Positions 24,430 through 32,433 of a stretch of DNA of 64,000 nucleotides are shown piece after piece. This DNA comes from Micromonospora_J zhanjiangensis (GTDB lineage Bacteria; Actinomycetota; Actinomycetes; Mycobacteriales; Micromonosporaceae): positions 496,001-560,000 of the forward strand of contig NZ_JBHSBN010000002.1 of NCBI RefSeq assembly GCF_042650605.1. Reading direction: 5' to 3'. Position numbers and translations under genes: made by a program. The notes under the pieces are model-generated. The model did no database searches. It saw only the letters and a program-made list of their open reading frames with translations, and had not been told where the DNA came from. The stretch's first letter is position 1; every line of letters begins with the position of its first letter.

Positions 24430-25887
24430 ATGATGGCGGCGCTGGCGCGGGCGGACGAGCAGGTCTCGTCCTGTGTCGACGTTCCGGTGTGGGCGCTGTC
24501 CGAGGCCGACCTGGTGGGGTCGTTGGTGGCGGTGCATCGGCTGGAGCAACGGCTGGCCGCCGTGAAACTGGCACTGATCCGCGAGGTGGACGGTCGGGCA
24601 CTCGGCGGTGGGCACGGCGCGTCGTCCACGGCGGTGTGGTTGCGCGACCGGCTGCGCGTCGACGTCCGCACCGCCCGCCGGACCGTCGCCCTGGCCTCGG
24701 CACTGGACGGGCTGCCGAACGTGGTGCGGGTGGCGCTGGGCCGGGGAGTGGTCGGGGTCGAGCAGTCGCAGGCGATCTGCGACGCCCTCGGCCAGCTGCC
24801 CGAGACGGTGGGCGCCGAGGTGGTCGACAAGGCCGCCCAGGCCCTGGTCGACGCCGCGGCGGACTTCGAGCCGGCCGTCCTGCGCCGGCTGGGCACCCGG
24901 ATCCTCACCCACGTCGCCCCCGACGTCGCCGAGGAAGCCGAGCGGGTCGCCCTGGAACGGGCCGAGGCCCGGGCGTACGACCGCCGGCACTTCACCCTGT
25001 CGTCGCCGGACGCGTCCGGACAGGTGCGGGTGTCCGGCAGGTTGGACGTGGAGAGCGCCGCCGCGGTGCGTGCGGCCATCGATCCGCTGTGTGCGCCCAC
25101 CGGTGTGGGAGACGACCGGTCGCCCGGACAACGGCGCGCCGACGCGCTCACCGAGGTCTGCCGCCTCGCCCTCGCCACGGCCGAGCTGCCGGACAACGGC
25201 GGCGATCGACCACAGATCGTCGTCACGGTCACCCTGGAGGCACTGCACCAGGCCCTCGCCGCAACCACCCTGGGTGCCAGCCTCGCCGCAACCACCCCTC
25301 GGCGGCCTGGCTCGGCACGGAGCCGCACCTCGACCGCCGATCGTGCCGCGGCTGCCTCGGGCGCCGGTCTTGCCTCGACCGCCGGGTCCGCCTCGGGCAC
25401 CGGGTCCGCCACGACCGCCACGACCGCCGTGACCGCCGGGCCCGCCTCGGCCGCTGGATCCGTCGCTGCCGTGCTGGACACTGGCGAAGCCATCACAGCG
25501 GCGGCGGCGCGGCGGCTGGCCTGCGACGCGGGCATCGTGCCGGCTGTCCTGGACGGCGCGGGTCAGGTGCTCGACGTGGGTCGGCAACGGCGGTTGTTCA
25601 GCGGACCACTGCGCCGGGCGCTGGTGCTGCGCGACGGTGGGTGCGCGTTCCCCGGCTGTGACCGGCCGCCCCGCTGGACCGACGGGCACCATATCGTCCA
25701 CTGGGCCGACGGTGGGGAGACCAGCCTGGCCAACGCGGTACTGCTGTGCCGCTACCACCACCGGGTCGTCCACCGCGGCGAGTGGCAGGTGCGGCTCGGG
25801 GCCGACGGACTGCCGGAGTTCCTGCCGCCGGCCTGGCTGGACCAGACCCGGCGACCCCGCCGAAACCGGTACCACCGACGATGCTGA
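24430..25887 (+). CDS. DUF222 domain HNH endonuclease-type protein
   Basis: 485 residues. The first ~250 match DUF222 (VAVHRLEQRLAAVKLALIRE, RTARRTVALASALDGLP, VGVEQSQAICDALGQLP). A low-complexity Ala/Ser/Thr/Gly linker of ~70 residues follows (about 25280-25480), unlike most family members. The C-terminus is an HNH/treble-clef nuclease motif: CAFPGCDRPPRWTDGHHIVH, then LCRYHHRVVH. These proteins occur in many copies in actinobacterial genomes; nuclease function is assumed rather than shown, and a link to mobile DNA (REP13E12-like) has been noted. The ATG is preceded by no good ribosome site, fitting a leaderless message. Confidence 0.85.
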   Translation: MMAALARADEQVSSCVDVPVWALSEADLVGSLVAVHRLEQRLAAVKLALIREVDGRALGGGHGASSTAVWLRDRLRVDVRTARRTVALASALDGLPNVVRVALGRGVVGVEQSQAICDALGQLPETVGAEVVDKAAQALVDAAADFEPAVLRRLGTRILTHVAPDVAEEAERVALERAEARAYDRRHFTLSSPDASGQVRVSGRLDVESAAAVRAAIDPLCAPTGVGDDRSPGQRRADALTEVCRLALATAELPDNGGDRPQIVVTVTLEALHQALAATTLGASLAATTPRRPGSARSRTSTADRAAAASGAGLASTAGSASGTGSATTATTAVTAGPASAAGSVAAVLDTGEAITAAAARRLACDAGIVPAVLDGAGQVLDVGRQRRLFSGPLRRALVLRDGGCAFPGCDRPPRWTDGHHIVHWADGGETSLANAVLLCRYHHRVVHRGEWQVRLGADGLPEFLPPAWLDQTRRPRRNRYHRRC

Positions 25888-26039
25888 GGCTCCTGGAGCG
25901 GCAGCACGTCGAACGGGGCGCCCGCCCACCGAACCACCACGCGACACCCCGGTGGTGGTGGAGCCGAATCGCGCCGTCCACGCCGAACGCTGCCTCCGCC
26001 GTGCGGGGTTCGCTCCCCGCCAGTTCTGGACGCGTTGAC

Positions 26040-26792
26040 TCATTCGTCCGCGACGGACGAACCATCCCGGGGCCGGTGTTGCTCGAACCGGAACTCTCGG
26101 ATGAAGCAGTCGCGCGGCTGACCGATCGCGAACAGCGCGCACTCCACCACCGACCGCGCGGTGAGCGGGCCGTCCGCCGCACGCGGCCCGTCCTGGACGA
26201 AGTCCGGCGGGAACAGCGAGATGACCCGGATCCCCTCGGGACGCAGCCGATGGGACAGGATCTCGGCGAACCCGGCCTGCGCGTGCTTGGCGGCGTAGTA
26301 GGCCGGATGGGCAGCGGACCGGTGATGCCCGACCTCGCCGCAGGCCGAGACCAGGTTGACGATGTCGGGCCGCGCCGATGCCCGGAGCAGCGGCAGCACA
26401 TGTTTGGTGAGCAGCACCGTACCGGTGGCGGTTGCGCCGATCGTCGCGGCGATCGCGTCGTCGTCGACGCCGTCGAGGTCCGGCACGCTCAGGTACGCCG
26501 CCGCGTTGTTCACCAGGACGTCGACCCGGTCGGTGCGGGCCGCCAGCGACGCCGCGAAGCCACGGACGGAAACGTGATCCGCCAGATCGCACCGGAACGG
26601 CTCGGCGGTCCCGACGCCGCCCCGCGCGATCGCCTCGGCGGTGCGTTCGGCCGCCGCCGGGTCCCGGGCCGAGACGAACACGTGCGCTCCGCGTTCGGCG
26701 AGCGCCGTCGCCAGGGTACGACCGGTGTCCCGGCCCGCGCCGGTGACGACGACCCGTAGGCCGGTCAGATCACGCTCTTCTTCGACGATCAT
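26040..26792 (-). CDS. short-chain dehydrogenase/reductase
   Basis: 250 residues from ATG 26792, selected because a MerR-type promoter places the transcription start almost exactly there; TTG/ATG codons up to 26813 are the longer alternatives. Rossmann motif TGAGRDTGR at ~14-22, NNAA in VLVNNAAAYLS, catalytic Ser in NLVSACGE and YYAAK for Tyr-x-x-x-Lys. Classical NAD(P)H-dependent SDR, cytoplasmic; substrate not predictable. TGAGR at the cofactor site rather than TGxxxGxG is within family limits. Confidence 0.82.
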   Translation of the reverse strand: MIVEEERDLTGLRVVVTGAGRDTGRTLATALAERGAHVFVSARDPAAAERTAEAIARGGVGTAEPFRCDLADHVSVRGFAASLAARTDRVDVLVNNAAAYLSVPDLDGVDDDAIAATIGATATGTVLLTKHVLPLLRASARPDIVNLVSACGEVGHHRSAAHPAYYAAKHAQAGFAEILSHRLRPEGIRVISLFPPDFVQDGPRAADGPLTARSVVECALFAIGQPRDCFIREFRFEQHRPRDGSSVADE

Positions 26793-26798
26793 GAACGG

Positions 26799-26829
26799 AC
26801 TACAACACATCAACCAGGGTTGAAGTCAA
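26799..26829 (-). promoter_or_regulatory. MerR-type promoter of the SDR gene
   Basis: Minus strand -35 TTGACT (26824-26829), -10 TGTAGT (26799-26804), spacer 19 bp. The perfect palindrome TCAACC-AG-GGTTGA (26810-26823) lies within the spacer, next to the -35, and a second overlapping one (26818-26831) covers the -35 itself. This is the arrangement used by MerR-family activators. Transcription would begin at ~26792, the ATG, so a leaderless message is expected. No MerR gene adjoins; the palindrome differs from that of the MerR gene at 2751-3692. Confidence 0.6.
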
Positions 26830-26917
26830 CCGCGCCGGCGTGCCACCCCGGGGCGGGCGCGGCACGCCGAACAGCCGGTTGGAGGACGAGAGTGACGAGC
26901 TGCTCCCGTCCCGGGAG

Positions 26918-27367
26918 TCATTGTCCGTGGTGGACGGCCTCCACGTTGTGGCCGTCGGGGTCGCGCAGGAAGACGGCGTAGTAACCCGGGTGGTACTCGG
27001 GCCACTCGCGCGGCGCGTGCAGGACCTCGGTGCTGGCGGCCACGGCGGCGGCGTGGACGGCGTCGACGGACTGTCGGTCAGCGGCCCGGAAGGCGACGTG
27101 TGCCTCTCGGGTCTCACCGCCGACCGACGGGCTCAGCCAGAAGTCGGGCACGCCGTCGGGCCCGGCGAGGCCGACGACCAGCGACCCGTCGTGCGGGATG
27201 CGGACCGCCTCGCGCATCCCGATCGGCCCGAACGTACGCAGATAGAAGGCCAGCGACGCTTCGACGTCGGTGACCTGGATGCCGAGATGATCGCGACAAC
27301 TCGCGCGGGGGCGGGTTTCGCCGGTGGCGAATTCTCTTGGCGGCGGGGGCGGGCGGTGGTGTCTCAT
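26918..27367 (-). CDS. VOC-family (glyoxalase-like) protein
   Basis: 149 residues. DHLGIQVTDVEASLAFYLRT at ~26-45 starts the first beta-alpha-beta-beta-beta unit and PGYYAVFLRDPDGHNVEAVH ends the second, with the metal ligand pattern H...E of the superfamily. Homologues usually begin with about Met-x-Asp-His-Leu; here the only in-frame start is 25 residues earlier and adds a Pro/Arg-rich tail, so the true start is uncertain. Its start region overlaps the leader of the divergent hydrolase. Confidence 0.75.
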   Translation of the reverse strand: MRHHRPPPPPREFATGETRPRASCRDHLGIQVTDVEASLAFYLRTFGPIGMREAVRIPHDGSLVVGLAGPDGVPDFWLSPSVGGETREAHVAFRAADRQSVDAVHAAAVAASTEVLHAPREWPEYHPGYYAVFLRDPDGHNVEAVHHGQ

Positions 27368-27417
27368 GGCCGGATGGCGACCGGGACGGGCACCACACGC
27401 ACAGGGGAGAGTCGGGC

Positions 27418-28200
27418 ATGACGCTGGCGGTGGACGACTCGGGGACCGGTGGGCCGGTGGTGGTGTGCCTGCCGATGTTCGGCATGACGCGGGTCGCCAC
27501 GGCCGTGGCCTTCGCGCCCGCGTTCGCCGGCACCGGCCTGCGGGAGGTGTATCCGGACCTGCCCGGTCACGGCGACAGTCCCGCCGTGTGCCCGGCCCGG
27601 TCGGTGGCGGTGCTGGAGACGGTGTGCGGGTGGCTCGACGGGTACGTCGACGGGCCGGTCCTGCTGGCCGGCGGGTCGTACGGCGGCTATCTGGCCGCCG
27701 GGATCGCCCGCCGGTACCCCGGACGCGTGGCCGGACTGCTCCTGGTCAACCCCGGGGTACGGATCGCCCCGAGCGACCGGACGCTGCCCGAGGACGCGCC
27801 ACCGGAGGCGCCCGCGGGGTGGCTCGACGCGGCGCCGGCATCCCTGCGCGAGCACTTCGACGCGGCGCTGGGAAACCGTACGTCGGAGGTCGTCTCGACG
27901 GTGCTCGCGGCGTTGGACGCGGGCGGACCGGGCGACGAGGCGTTCCTGACCGAGCTGCGCGGCGGCGCGGGCTACCCGTTGCCCGACGAGGACGCCGAGG
28001 TGGGTCATCCCGGACCGGTCAGCGTGGTCGCCGGCCGGCAGGACGGGATCGTCGGCTACGTCGACCAGTTCCGCGCCATGGACCGTTATCCCCGCGGGAC
28101 CTACACGGTCGTCGACTCCGCCGGGCACTACCTGCCGTACGAACAGCCGGCGCTGCTGCGCGCACTCACCCACGACTGGGTACGCCGGATCCGGGCCTGA
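27418..28200 (+). CDS. alpha/beta hydrolase
   Basis: 260 residues from ATG 27418 with AGGGGAGA upstream; a longer frame opens at 27337. YPDLPGHGDSP, nucleophile Ser in LLAGGSYGGYLAAG, an acidic residue in VVAGRQDGIVGYVDQ and His in DSAGHYLPYEQP complete the triad. Length and motifs are those of a small cytoplasmic esterase or C-C hydrolase. Substrate unknown. The gene ends 4 bp before the M15 pseudogene start. Confidence 0.83.
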   Translation: MTLAVDDSGTGGPVVVCLPMFGMTRVATAVAFAPAFAGTGLREVYPDLPGHGDSPAVCPARSVAVLETVCGWLDGYVDGPVLLAGGSYGGYLAAGIARRYPGRVAGLLLVNPGVRIAPSDRTLPEDAPPEAPAGWLDAAPASLREHFDAALGNRTSEVVSTVLAALDAGGPGDEAFLTELRGGAGYPLPDEDAEVGHPGPVSVVAGRQDGIVGYVDQFRAMDRYPRGTYTVVDSAGHYLPYEQPALLRALTHDWVRRIRA

Positions 28201-28204
28201 CCTG

Positions 28205-28557
28205 ATGGCCCTGGCCCTCGCCGTGGCCGCGAGCGTCATCGGAGCGGTGAGCACCGCGGCCCCCGCGCACGCCGACGGCTGCGGCACGCCCTGGGTGACC
28301 AGTCGATCCGGGTCACCAGCGGGTTTCGCAGCACGGCGTGCAACAACGCGGCCGGTCACTCGGCGACCAGCCGGCATCTCTACGGCGACGCCGTCGATCT
28401 CGGCGTGAGCCCACACTCGCTGTGCACGTTGGCGCAGCGGGCCCGCTACCACGGCTTCAACGAGATCCTCGGTCCCGGTTACCCGGGCCACAGCGACCAC
28501 ACCCACGTGGCGAACAAGTCGAGCCGGTTCTGGTCGGCCAGCAACTGCGGCATCTGA
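28205..28557 (+). pseudogene. M15-type D-Ala-D-Ala carboxypeptidase with internal deletion and frame loss
   Basis: The start gives a signal peptide (MALALAVAASVIGAVSTAAP, AHADGC) and then loses frame near 28290. The next frame, to the TGA at 28555, reads ALGDQSIRVTSGFRS, SRHLYGDAVDL, HGFNEILGPGYPGHSDHTHV and WSASNCGI: the C-terminal zinc peptidase domain of a secreted M15A family enzyme with both metal motifs (SxHxxGxAxD and HxH). Intact relatives have a peptidoglycan-binding domain of ~130 residues between, which is missing here. Thus a deletion removed the middle and changed the frame. The active-site part is still conserved, so the event looks recent. Confidence 0.8.
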
Positions 28558-28566
28558 GCCGCCGAC

Positions 28567-28606
28567 CCGCCGGCCGGACCCCGATCGAACCGGGTCCGGC
28601 CGGCGG
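28567..28606. terminator. strong hairpin between convergent genes
   Basis: Perfect 15-bp stem: CCGCCGGCCGGACCC, 10-nt loop, GGGTCCGGCCGGCGG. It lies between the M15 remnant (+) and the hypothetical gene ending at 28619 (-), and can act in both directions. No T-run. Confidence 0.7.
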
Positions 28607-28618
28607 CCGCCGCCGGGC

Positions 28619-28999
28619 TCACCCGCCGTCCGGGGCGCGGCGCACGGCCAGCACGCCCGGCACCCGCCCGAGTTCCTCCGCCAGCGCCGGGAACGCGCCG
28701 GGGCAGGTCAGCCAGACGGTGAAGTACGCCGGCAGCGTCCCCGCCACCGCCCGGGGCACCGCCGCCCCGGCGCAGTACGTCGCCCGGAAGCCGGCCGAGG
28801 TCGGGTCGTCGGTGAACCGGAGACCGGTCGACGCGGTGAACCGTTCGACGGCCGCCCGCACCAGGCCGACCTGTTCCGAGGTGGAGTGCGCGGCGACGAA
28901 CACCCGCGCGGTCCGGGTGAGCCCGCGGCGCCGTCTGGCCAAGCTCGCGGCGCTGCCCGCTTCACAAGGTGGCAACCGAGCCGCTACATTGTGGTTCAT
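28619..28999 (-). CDS. hypothetical protein, 126 residues
   Basis: A continuous, plausible protein on the minus strand: TARVFVAAHSTSEQVGLVRA, then FTASTGLRFTDDPTSAGFRA, then WLTCPGAFPALAEELGRV. I do not recognise the family. It has no signal peptide or membrane helix. The ATG at 28999 lies next to the CebR box and within the promoter assigned to the cellulase, so the true start may be the GTG at 28903 (94 residues), which begins at VFVAAHS. No good ribosome site is seen at either. Confidence 0.5.
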   Translation of the reverse strand: MNHNVAARLPPCEAGSAASLARRRRGLTRTARVFVAAHSTSEQVGLVRAAVERFTASTGLRFTDDPTSAGFRATYCAGAAVPRAVAGTLPAYFTVWLTCPGAFPALAEELGRVPGVLAVRRAPDGG

Positions 29000-29016
29000 C
29001 CATGGAAGCGCTCCCA
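28961..29016 (+). promoter_or_regulatory. cellulase promoter with CebR box
   Basis: -35 TTCACA (28961-28966), 18-bp spacer, -10 TACATT (28985-28990). TGGAAGCGCTCCCA (29003-29016) follows, one base different from the CebR consensus, where it would cover the transcription start. It links the cellulase to the same cellobiose-responsive repressor as cebEFG. The GH9 start lies 71 bp further on. Confidence 0.7.
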
Positions 29017-29086
29017 GCGCTGGTCATGTCGCCATCTCCGGGCACTCGCGTAACACGCCCGCAACGCCGTTGACAGGAGCTGCACG

Positions 29087-31525
29087 ATGGTCCGTCCGGT
29101 CGGGTCGTACGGCCCGAGCCCCACCCCGCGTCCGGGAAGACGATCCTGGCGGCGGATCTCGCTCGCCGCGCTCGGCGCGTTCGCCCTGGCGGTCGGCCTG
29201 ACCACCGCCGCCGCGGCCGTCCCGGCCGACGCCGCCGGCCAGACCCCGGCCACCGCCCCCGCCGGTACGACCGCCACCTTCAACTACGGCGAGGCGCTGC
29301 AGAAGTCGCTGTTCTTCTACGAGGCGCAGCGGTCCGGCAAACTGCCCGCCGGCAACCGGGTCTCCTGGCGCGGCGACTCCGCGCTCACCGACGGGGCCGG
29401 CACGGGCGTCGACCTCACCGGCGGCTGGTACGACGCGGGCGACCACGTGAAGTTCGGCTTCCCGATGGCGTTCAGCGCCACCATGCTGGCCTGGGGCGCG
29501 GTCGAGTACCGGGCCGGCTACGCGAACTCCGGCCAACTGCCGTACCTGCTGGACAGCCTGCGCTGGGTCAACGACTACTTCATCAAGGCACACCCCTCGG
29601 CGAACGTCCTCTACGGACAGGTCGGCAAGGGCGACGACGACCACAAGTGGTGGGGACCGGCCGAGGTGCTGCCGATGGCGCGGCCGGCGTACAAGATCGA
29701 CGCGAGCTGTGGCGGATCGGACCTGGCCGGTGAGACGGCGGCCGCGCTGGCCGCCTCGTCGATGGTCTTCCGGCCCACCGACGCGGCCTACGCCGACAAG
29801 CTGCTCAGCCACGCCAAGCAGCTCTACAGCTTCGCCGACAGCGTGCGGAAGGTGTACAGCGACTGCATCACCGACGCGCAGGCGTTCTACAAGTCCTGGA
29901 GCGGCTACCAGGACGAGCTGGTCTGGGGCGCGATCTGGTTGCACCGGGCCACCGGCGACGCGAGCTACCTCGCCAAGGCCGAGAGCGAGTACGACAAGCT
30001 CGGCACCGAACCGCAGACCACCACCCGTTCCTACAAATGGACCCTGGCCTGGGACAACAAGCAGTTCGGGGCGTACGTGCTGCTGGCCAACCTGACCGGC
30101 AAGCAGAAGTACGTCGACGACGCGAACCGGTGGCTGGACTGGTGGACCGTCGGGGTGAACGGCGAGAAGGTGCGCTACTCGCCCGGCGGCGAGGCGGTGC
30201 TCGACTCGTGGGGCTCGCTGCGCTACGCCGCCAACACCGCGTTCGCCGCGCTGGTCTACGCCGACAAGACCACCGACGCGACCCGTAGGACGCGGTACCA
30301 CGACTTCGCGGTCCGGCAGATCGGCTACGCGCTCGGCGACAATCCGCGCAAGTCCAGCTACCTGATCGGCTTCGGCGCCAACTCGCCGAAGAACCCGCAC
30401 CACCGCACCGCGCACGGCTCCTGGTGGGACAACCAGACCGTACCCGCCGAGACCCGGCACGTCCTCTACGGTGCCCTGGTCGGCGGCCCGTCCTCGCCCG
30501 ACGACGCGTACACCGACGAGCGGTCCAACTACGTGATGAACGAGGTGGCCACCGACTACAACGCCGGCTTCACCTCCGCCCTGGCCCGGCTGCAGACCGA
30601 GTACGGCGGCAGCCCGCTCGCCGGCTTCCCGACCGCCGAGAAACCGGACATGGACGAGCTGACCGTGGAGACCACGGTGATGCAGAACGAGACCCGGTCC
30701 ACCGGACTGAAGGCGATCATCTACAACAAGTCGGCGTTCCCGGCCCGGGCGCTCACCCGTGCCAGCTTCCGCTACTACGTCACCGTGGACGGCTCGGCGG
30801 CGCCCGTGGTGACCCCCGGCTACACCCAGGGCTGCCCGTCGCCGAGCACCGCCACCCGGGTCTCCGGCAACCTCTGGTACGTGCAGGTGGACTGCACCGG
30901 CTACACCATCGCGCCGGCCGGGCAGTCGCAGCACCGGATGGAGGTGCAGTTCAAGGTCGGCGTCGCCGAGGGCGGCACGTGGAACCCGGCCGACGATCCG
31001 TCGTACCAGGCGGCCACCGGTCCGAACCGCAAGGTGCCGCTGTACGAGGCCGGGGTGAAGGTCTGGGGCGACGAGCCGACCGGCATCCCCACGCCCACCC
31101 CGACGGCGACCGGGTCGCCCACGCCGACCCCCACCGCCACGTCGAGCCCGACGCCGACCCCGACCCCCACCGTCACCCCGACGGGCGGGCCGACGCCGAC
31201 GCCCGCCGGGCCCTGCCAGGTGACCTGGACCACCAGCGACTGGAGCAACGGGTTCACCGCGACGGTCACCATCCGGAACACCGGCGGCACCACGTTGACC
31301 AGCTGGAACCTGGCCTGGGCCTTCACCGCCGGCCAGCGGGTCACCCAGGCGTGGTCGGCGGAGGTCACCCAGAGCGGCTCGGCGGTCAACGCCCGCAACC
31401 TGTCCTACAACGGCACCCTGGCACCCGGCGCGTCGACCAGCTTCGGCTTCCAAGGTACGTCCAACGGCACCAATCCGAGGCCGGCGTCGTTCACGCTGAA
31501 CGGCGTGGCCTGCACCACCGGTTGA
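29087..31525 (+). CDS. secreted GH9 cellulase with CBM3c and CBM2
   Basis: 812 residues. A signal peptide covers ~1-50 (RRSWRRISLAALGAFALAVG, then AAAAVPADAA). The GH9 catalytic domain is ~65-510: WYDAGDHVKF with the catalytic Asp116/Asp119, HHRTAHGSW and the acid Glu486 in YVMNEVATDYN. A CBM3c module (~525-660, starting PDMDELTVETTVMQNETRS) follows, as in processive endoglucanases of the Thermobifida Cel9A type. Next is a Pro/Thr linker (~663-705) and a C-terminal CBM2 (CQVTWTTSDWSNGFTATVTI to the final Cys). It should release cello-oligosaccharides from crystalline cellulose for CebE. A start at 29087 has AGGAG at good spacing. Regulated by the upstream CebR box. Confidence 0.95.
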   Translation: MVRPVGSYGPSPTPRPGRRSWRRISLAALGAFALAVGLTTAAAAVPADAAGQTPATAPAGTTATFNYGEALQKSLFFYEAQRSGKLPAGNRVSWRGDSALTDGAGTGVDLTGGWYDAGDHVKFGFPMAFSATMLAWGAVEYRAGYANSGQLPYLLDSLRWVNDYFIKAHPSANVLYGQVGKGDDDHKWWGPAEVLPMARPAYKIDASCGGSDLAGETAAALAASSMVFRPTDAAYADKLLSHAKQLYSFADSVRKVYSDCITDAQAFYKSWSGYQDELVWGAIWLHRATGDASYLAKAESEYDKLGTEPQTTTRSYKWTLAWDNKQFGAYVLLANLTGKQKYVDDANRWLDWWTVGVNGEKVRYSPGGEAVLDSWGSLRYAANTAFAALVYADKTTDATRRTRYHDFAVRQIGYALGDNPRKSSYLIGFGANSPKNPHHRTAHGSWWDNQTVPAETRHVLYGALVGGPSSPDDAYTDERSNYVMNEVATDYNAGFTSALARLQTEYGGSPLAGFPTAEKPDMDELTVETTVMQNETRSTGLKAIIYNKSAFPARALTRASFRYYVTVDGSAAPVVTPGYTQGCPSPSTATRVSGNLWYVQVDCTGYTIAPAGQSQHRMEVQFKVGVAEGGTWNPADDPSYQAATGPNRKVPLYEAGVKVWGDEPTGIPTPTPTATGSPTPTPTATSSPTPTPTPTVTPTGGPTPTPAGPCQVTWTTSDWSNGFTATVTIRNTGGTTLTSWNLAWAFTAGQRVTQAWSAEVTQSGSAVNARNLSYNGTLAPGASTSFGFQGTSNGTNPRPASFTLNGVACTTG

Positions 31526-31539
31526 TCCACCGGTGGTCC

Positions 31540-31573
31540 GGCGGTGGGCCCGGTCGCGCCCGGGCCCACCGCC
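31540..31573. terminator. hairpin between cellulase and PNPOx-like gene
   Basis: Perfect 14-bp stem GGCGGTGGGCCCGG / CCGGGCCCACCGCC with a 6-nt loop, between two convergent stops. Bidirectional, without a T-run. Confidence 0.7.
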
Positions 31574-31595
31574 GTCCGCTCTCCACCGTCGGCGT

Positions 31596-32267
31596 TCACT
31601 GCTGCTGGTAGAGGCCCTTGACGTAGTCCGGGCCGTAGCGGCGCTCCAGATCGGCCAGGTCGGTGTCGGGCTGCACCATGTGGGTGAGCCGGGCCCGGGA
31701 CGGCAGGGCGTCGTCGGCCGGCCAGGTCTCCGGCTGCCACAGCTTCGACCGCAGGAACGCCTTCGAGCAGTGGTAGAAGATCTGCTCGATGTCGACGACC
31801 ACGGCGAACTGCGGCCGGTGGCCCTTCACCACCATCCGGTCGAAGAACGGCGCGTCCCGGACCAGCCGGGCCCGGCCGTTGATCCGCAGGGTGTCGTCCC
31901 GGCCGGGGATCAGGAAGATCAGCCCGACGTGCGGATTGTCCAGGATGTTGTGGAACCCGTCGGCCCGCTTGTTGCCGGGCCGCTCCGGGATGGCGATCGT
32001 GGCGTCGTCCAGGACCAGGGCGGAGCCGGGCGGGTCGCCCTTGGGGGAGACGTCGCAACTGCCGTCCGCTCCGGCGGTGGCGATCAGGCACATCGGCGAG
32101 GCGGCCAGCCACCGCCGGTCGGCCTCGTGCAACCGGGTCCGTTCCTTGGTGATCGCCAGCCGACTCGGCTGGCCGAGCAACTCCCGCAACTCCTCGTGCG
32201 ACGTGACCTCGCGCGTCCCGTTCTCGGGTGATCCCGCCGGGTGTGATCCGGCCTCGACCGTTGTCAT
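31596..32267 (-). CDS. pyridoxamine 5'-phosphate oxidase-like flavin-binding protein
   Basis: 223 residues from ATG 32267 (GGGGAGG at the right spacing), in preference to an upstream frame opening at 32357. MCLIATAGADGSCDVSPKGD, then NPHVGLIFLIPGRDDTLRIN and GRARLV form the split-barrel FMN-binding core, and YHCSKAFLRSKLW near the end is a block common to the 'MSMEG_1061-like' branch of this superfamily. Flavin- or F420-dependent reduction of an unknown substrate is inferred from the fold. Convergent with the cellulase. Confidence 0.82.
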   Translation of the reverse strand: MTTVEAGSHPAGSPENGTREVTSHEELRELLGQPSRLAITKERTRLHEADRRWLAASPMCLIATAGADGSCDVSPKGDPPGSALVLDDATIAIPERPGNKRADGFHNILDNPHVGLIFLIPGRDDTLRINGRARLVRDAPFFDRMVVKGHRPQFAVVVDIEQIFYHCSKAFLRSKLWQPETWPADDALPSRARLTHMVQPDTDLADLERRYGPDYVKGLYQQQ

Positions 32268-32433
32268 TCGGTCCACCTCCCCGTGTACTTGCTTCGGCGC
32301 GGTCGGTGCGGCGTCGGCGGCGCGGACCGTGCCCGACATCGAGGATACGGACTCCACCGCGAACTGGTGTCCCGCAGTCCTGCCGCGGCCACCCGGCTGT
32401 CGGCGGGGTGCGCCGCGGTCCGGGGTGCGCCGC

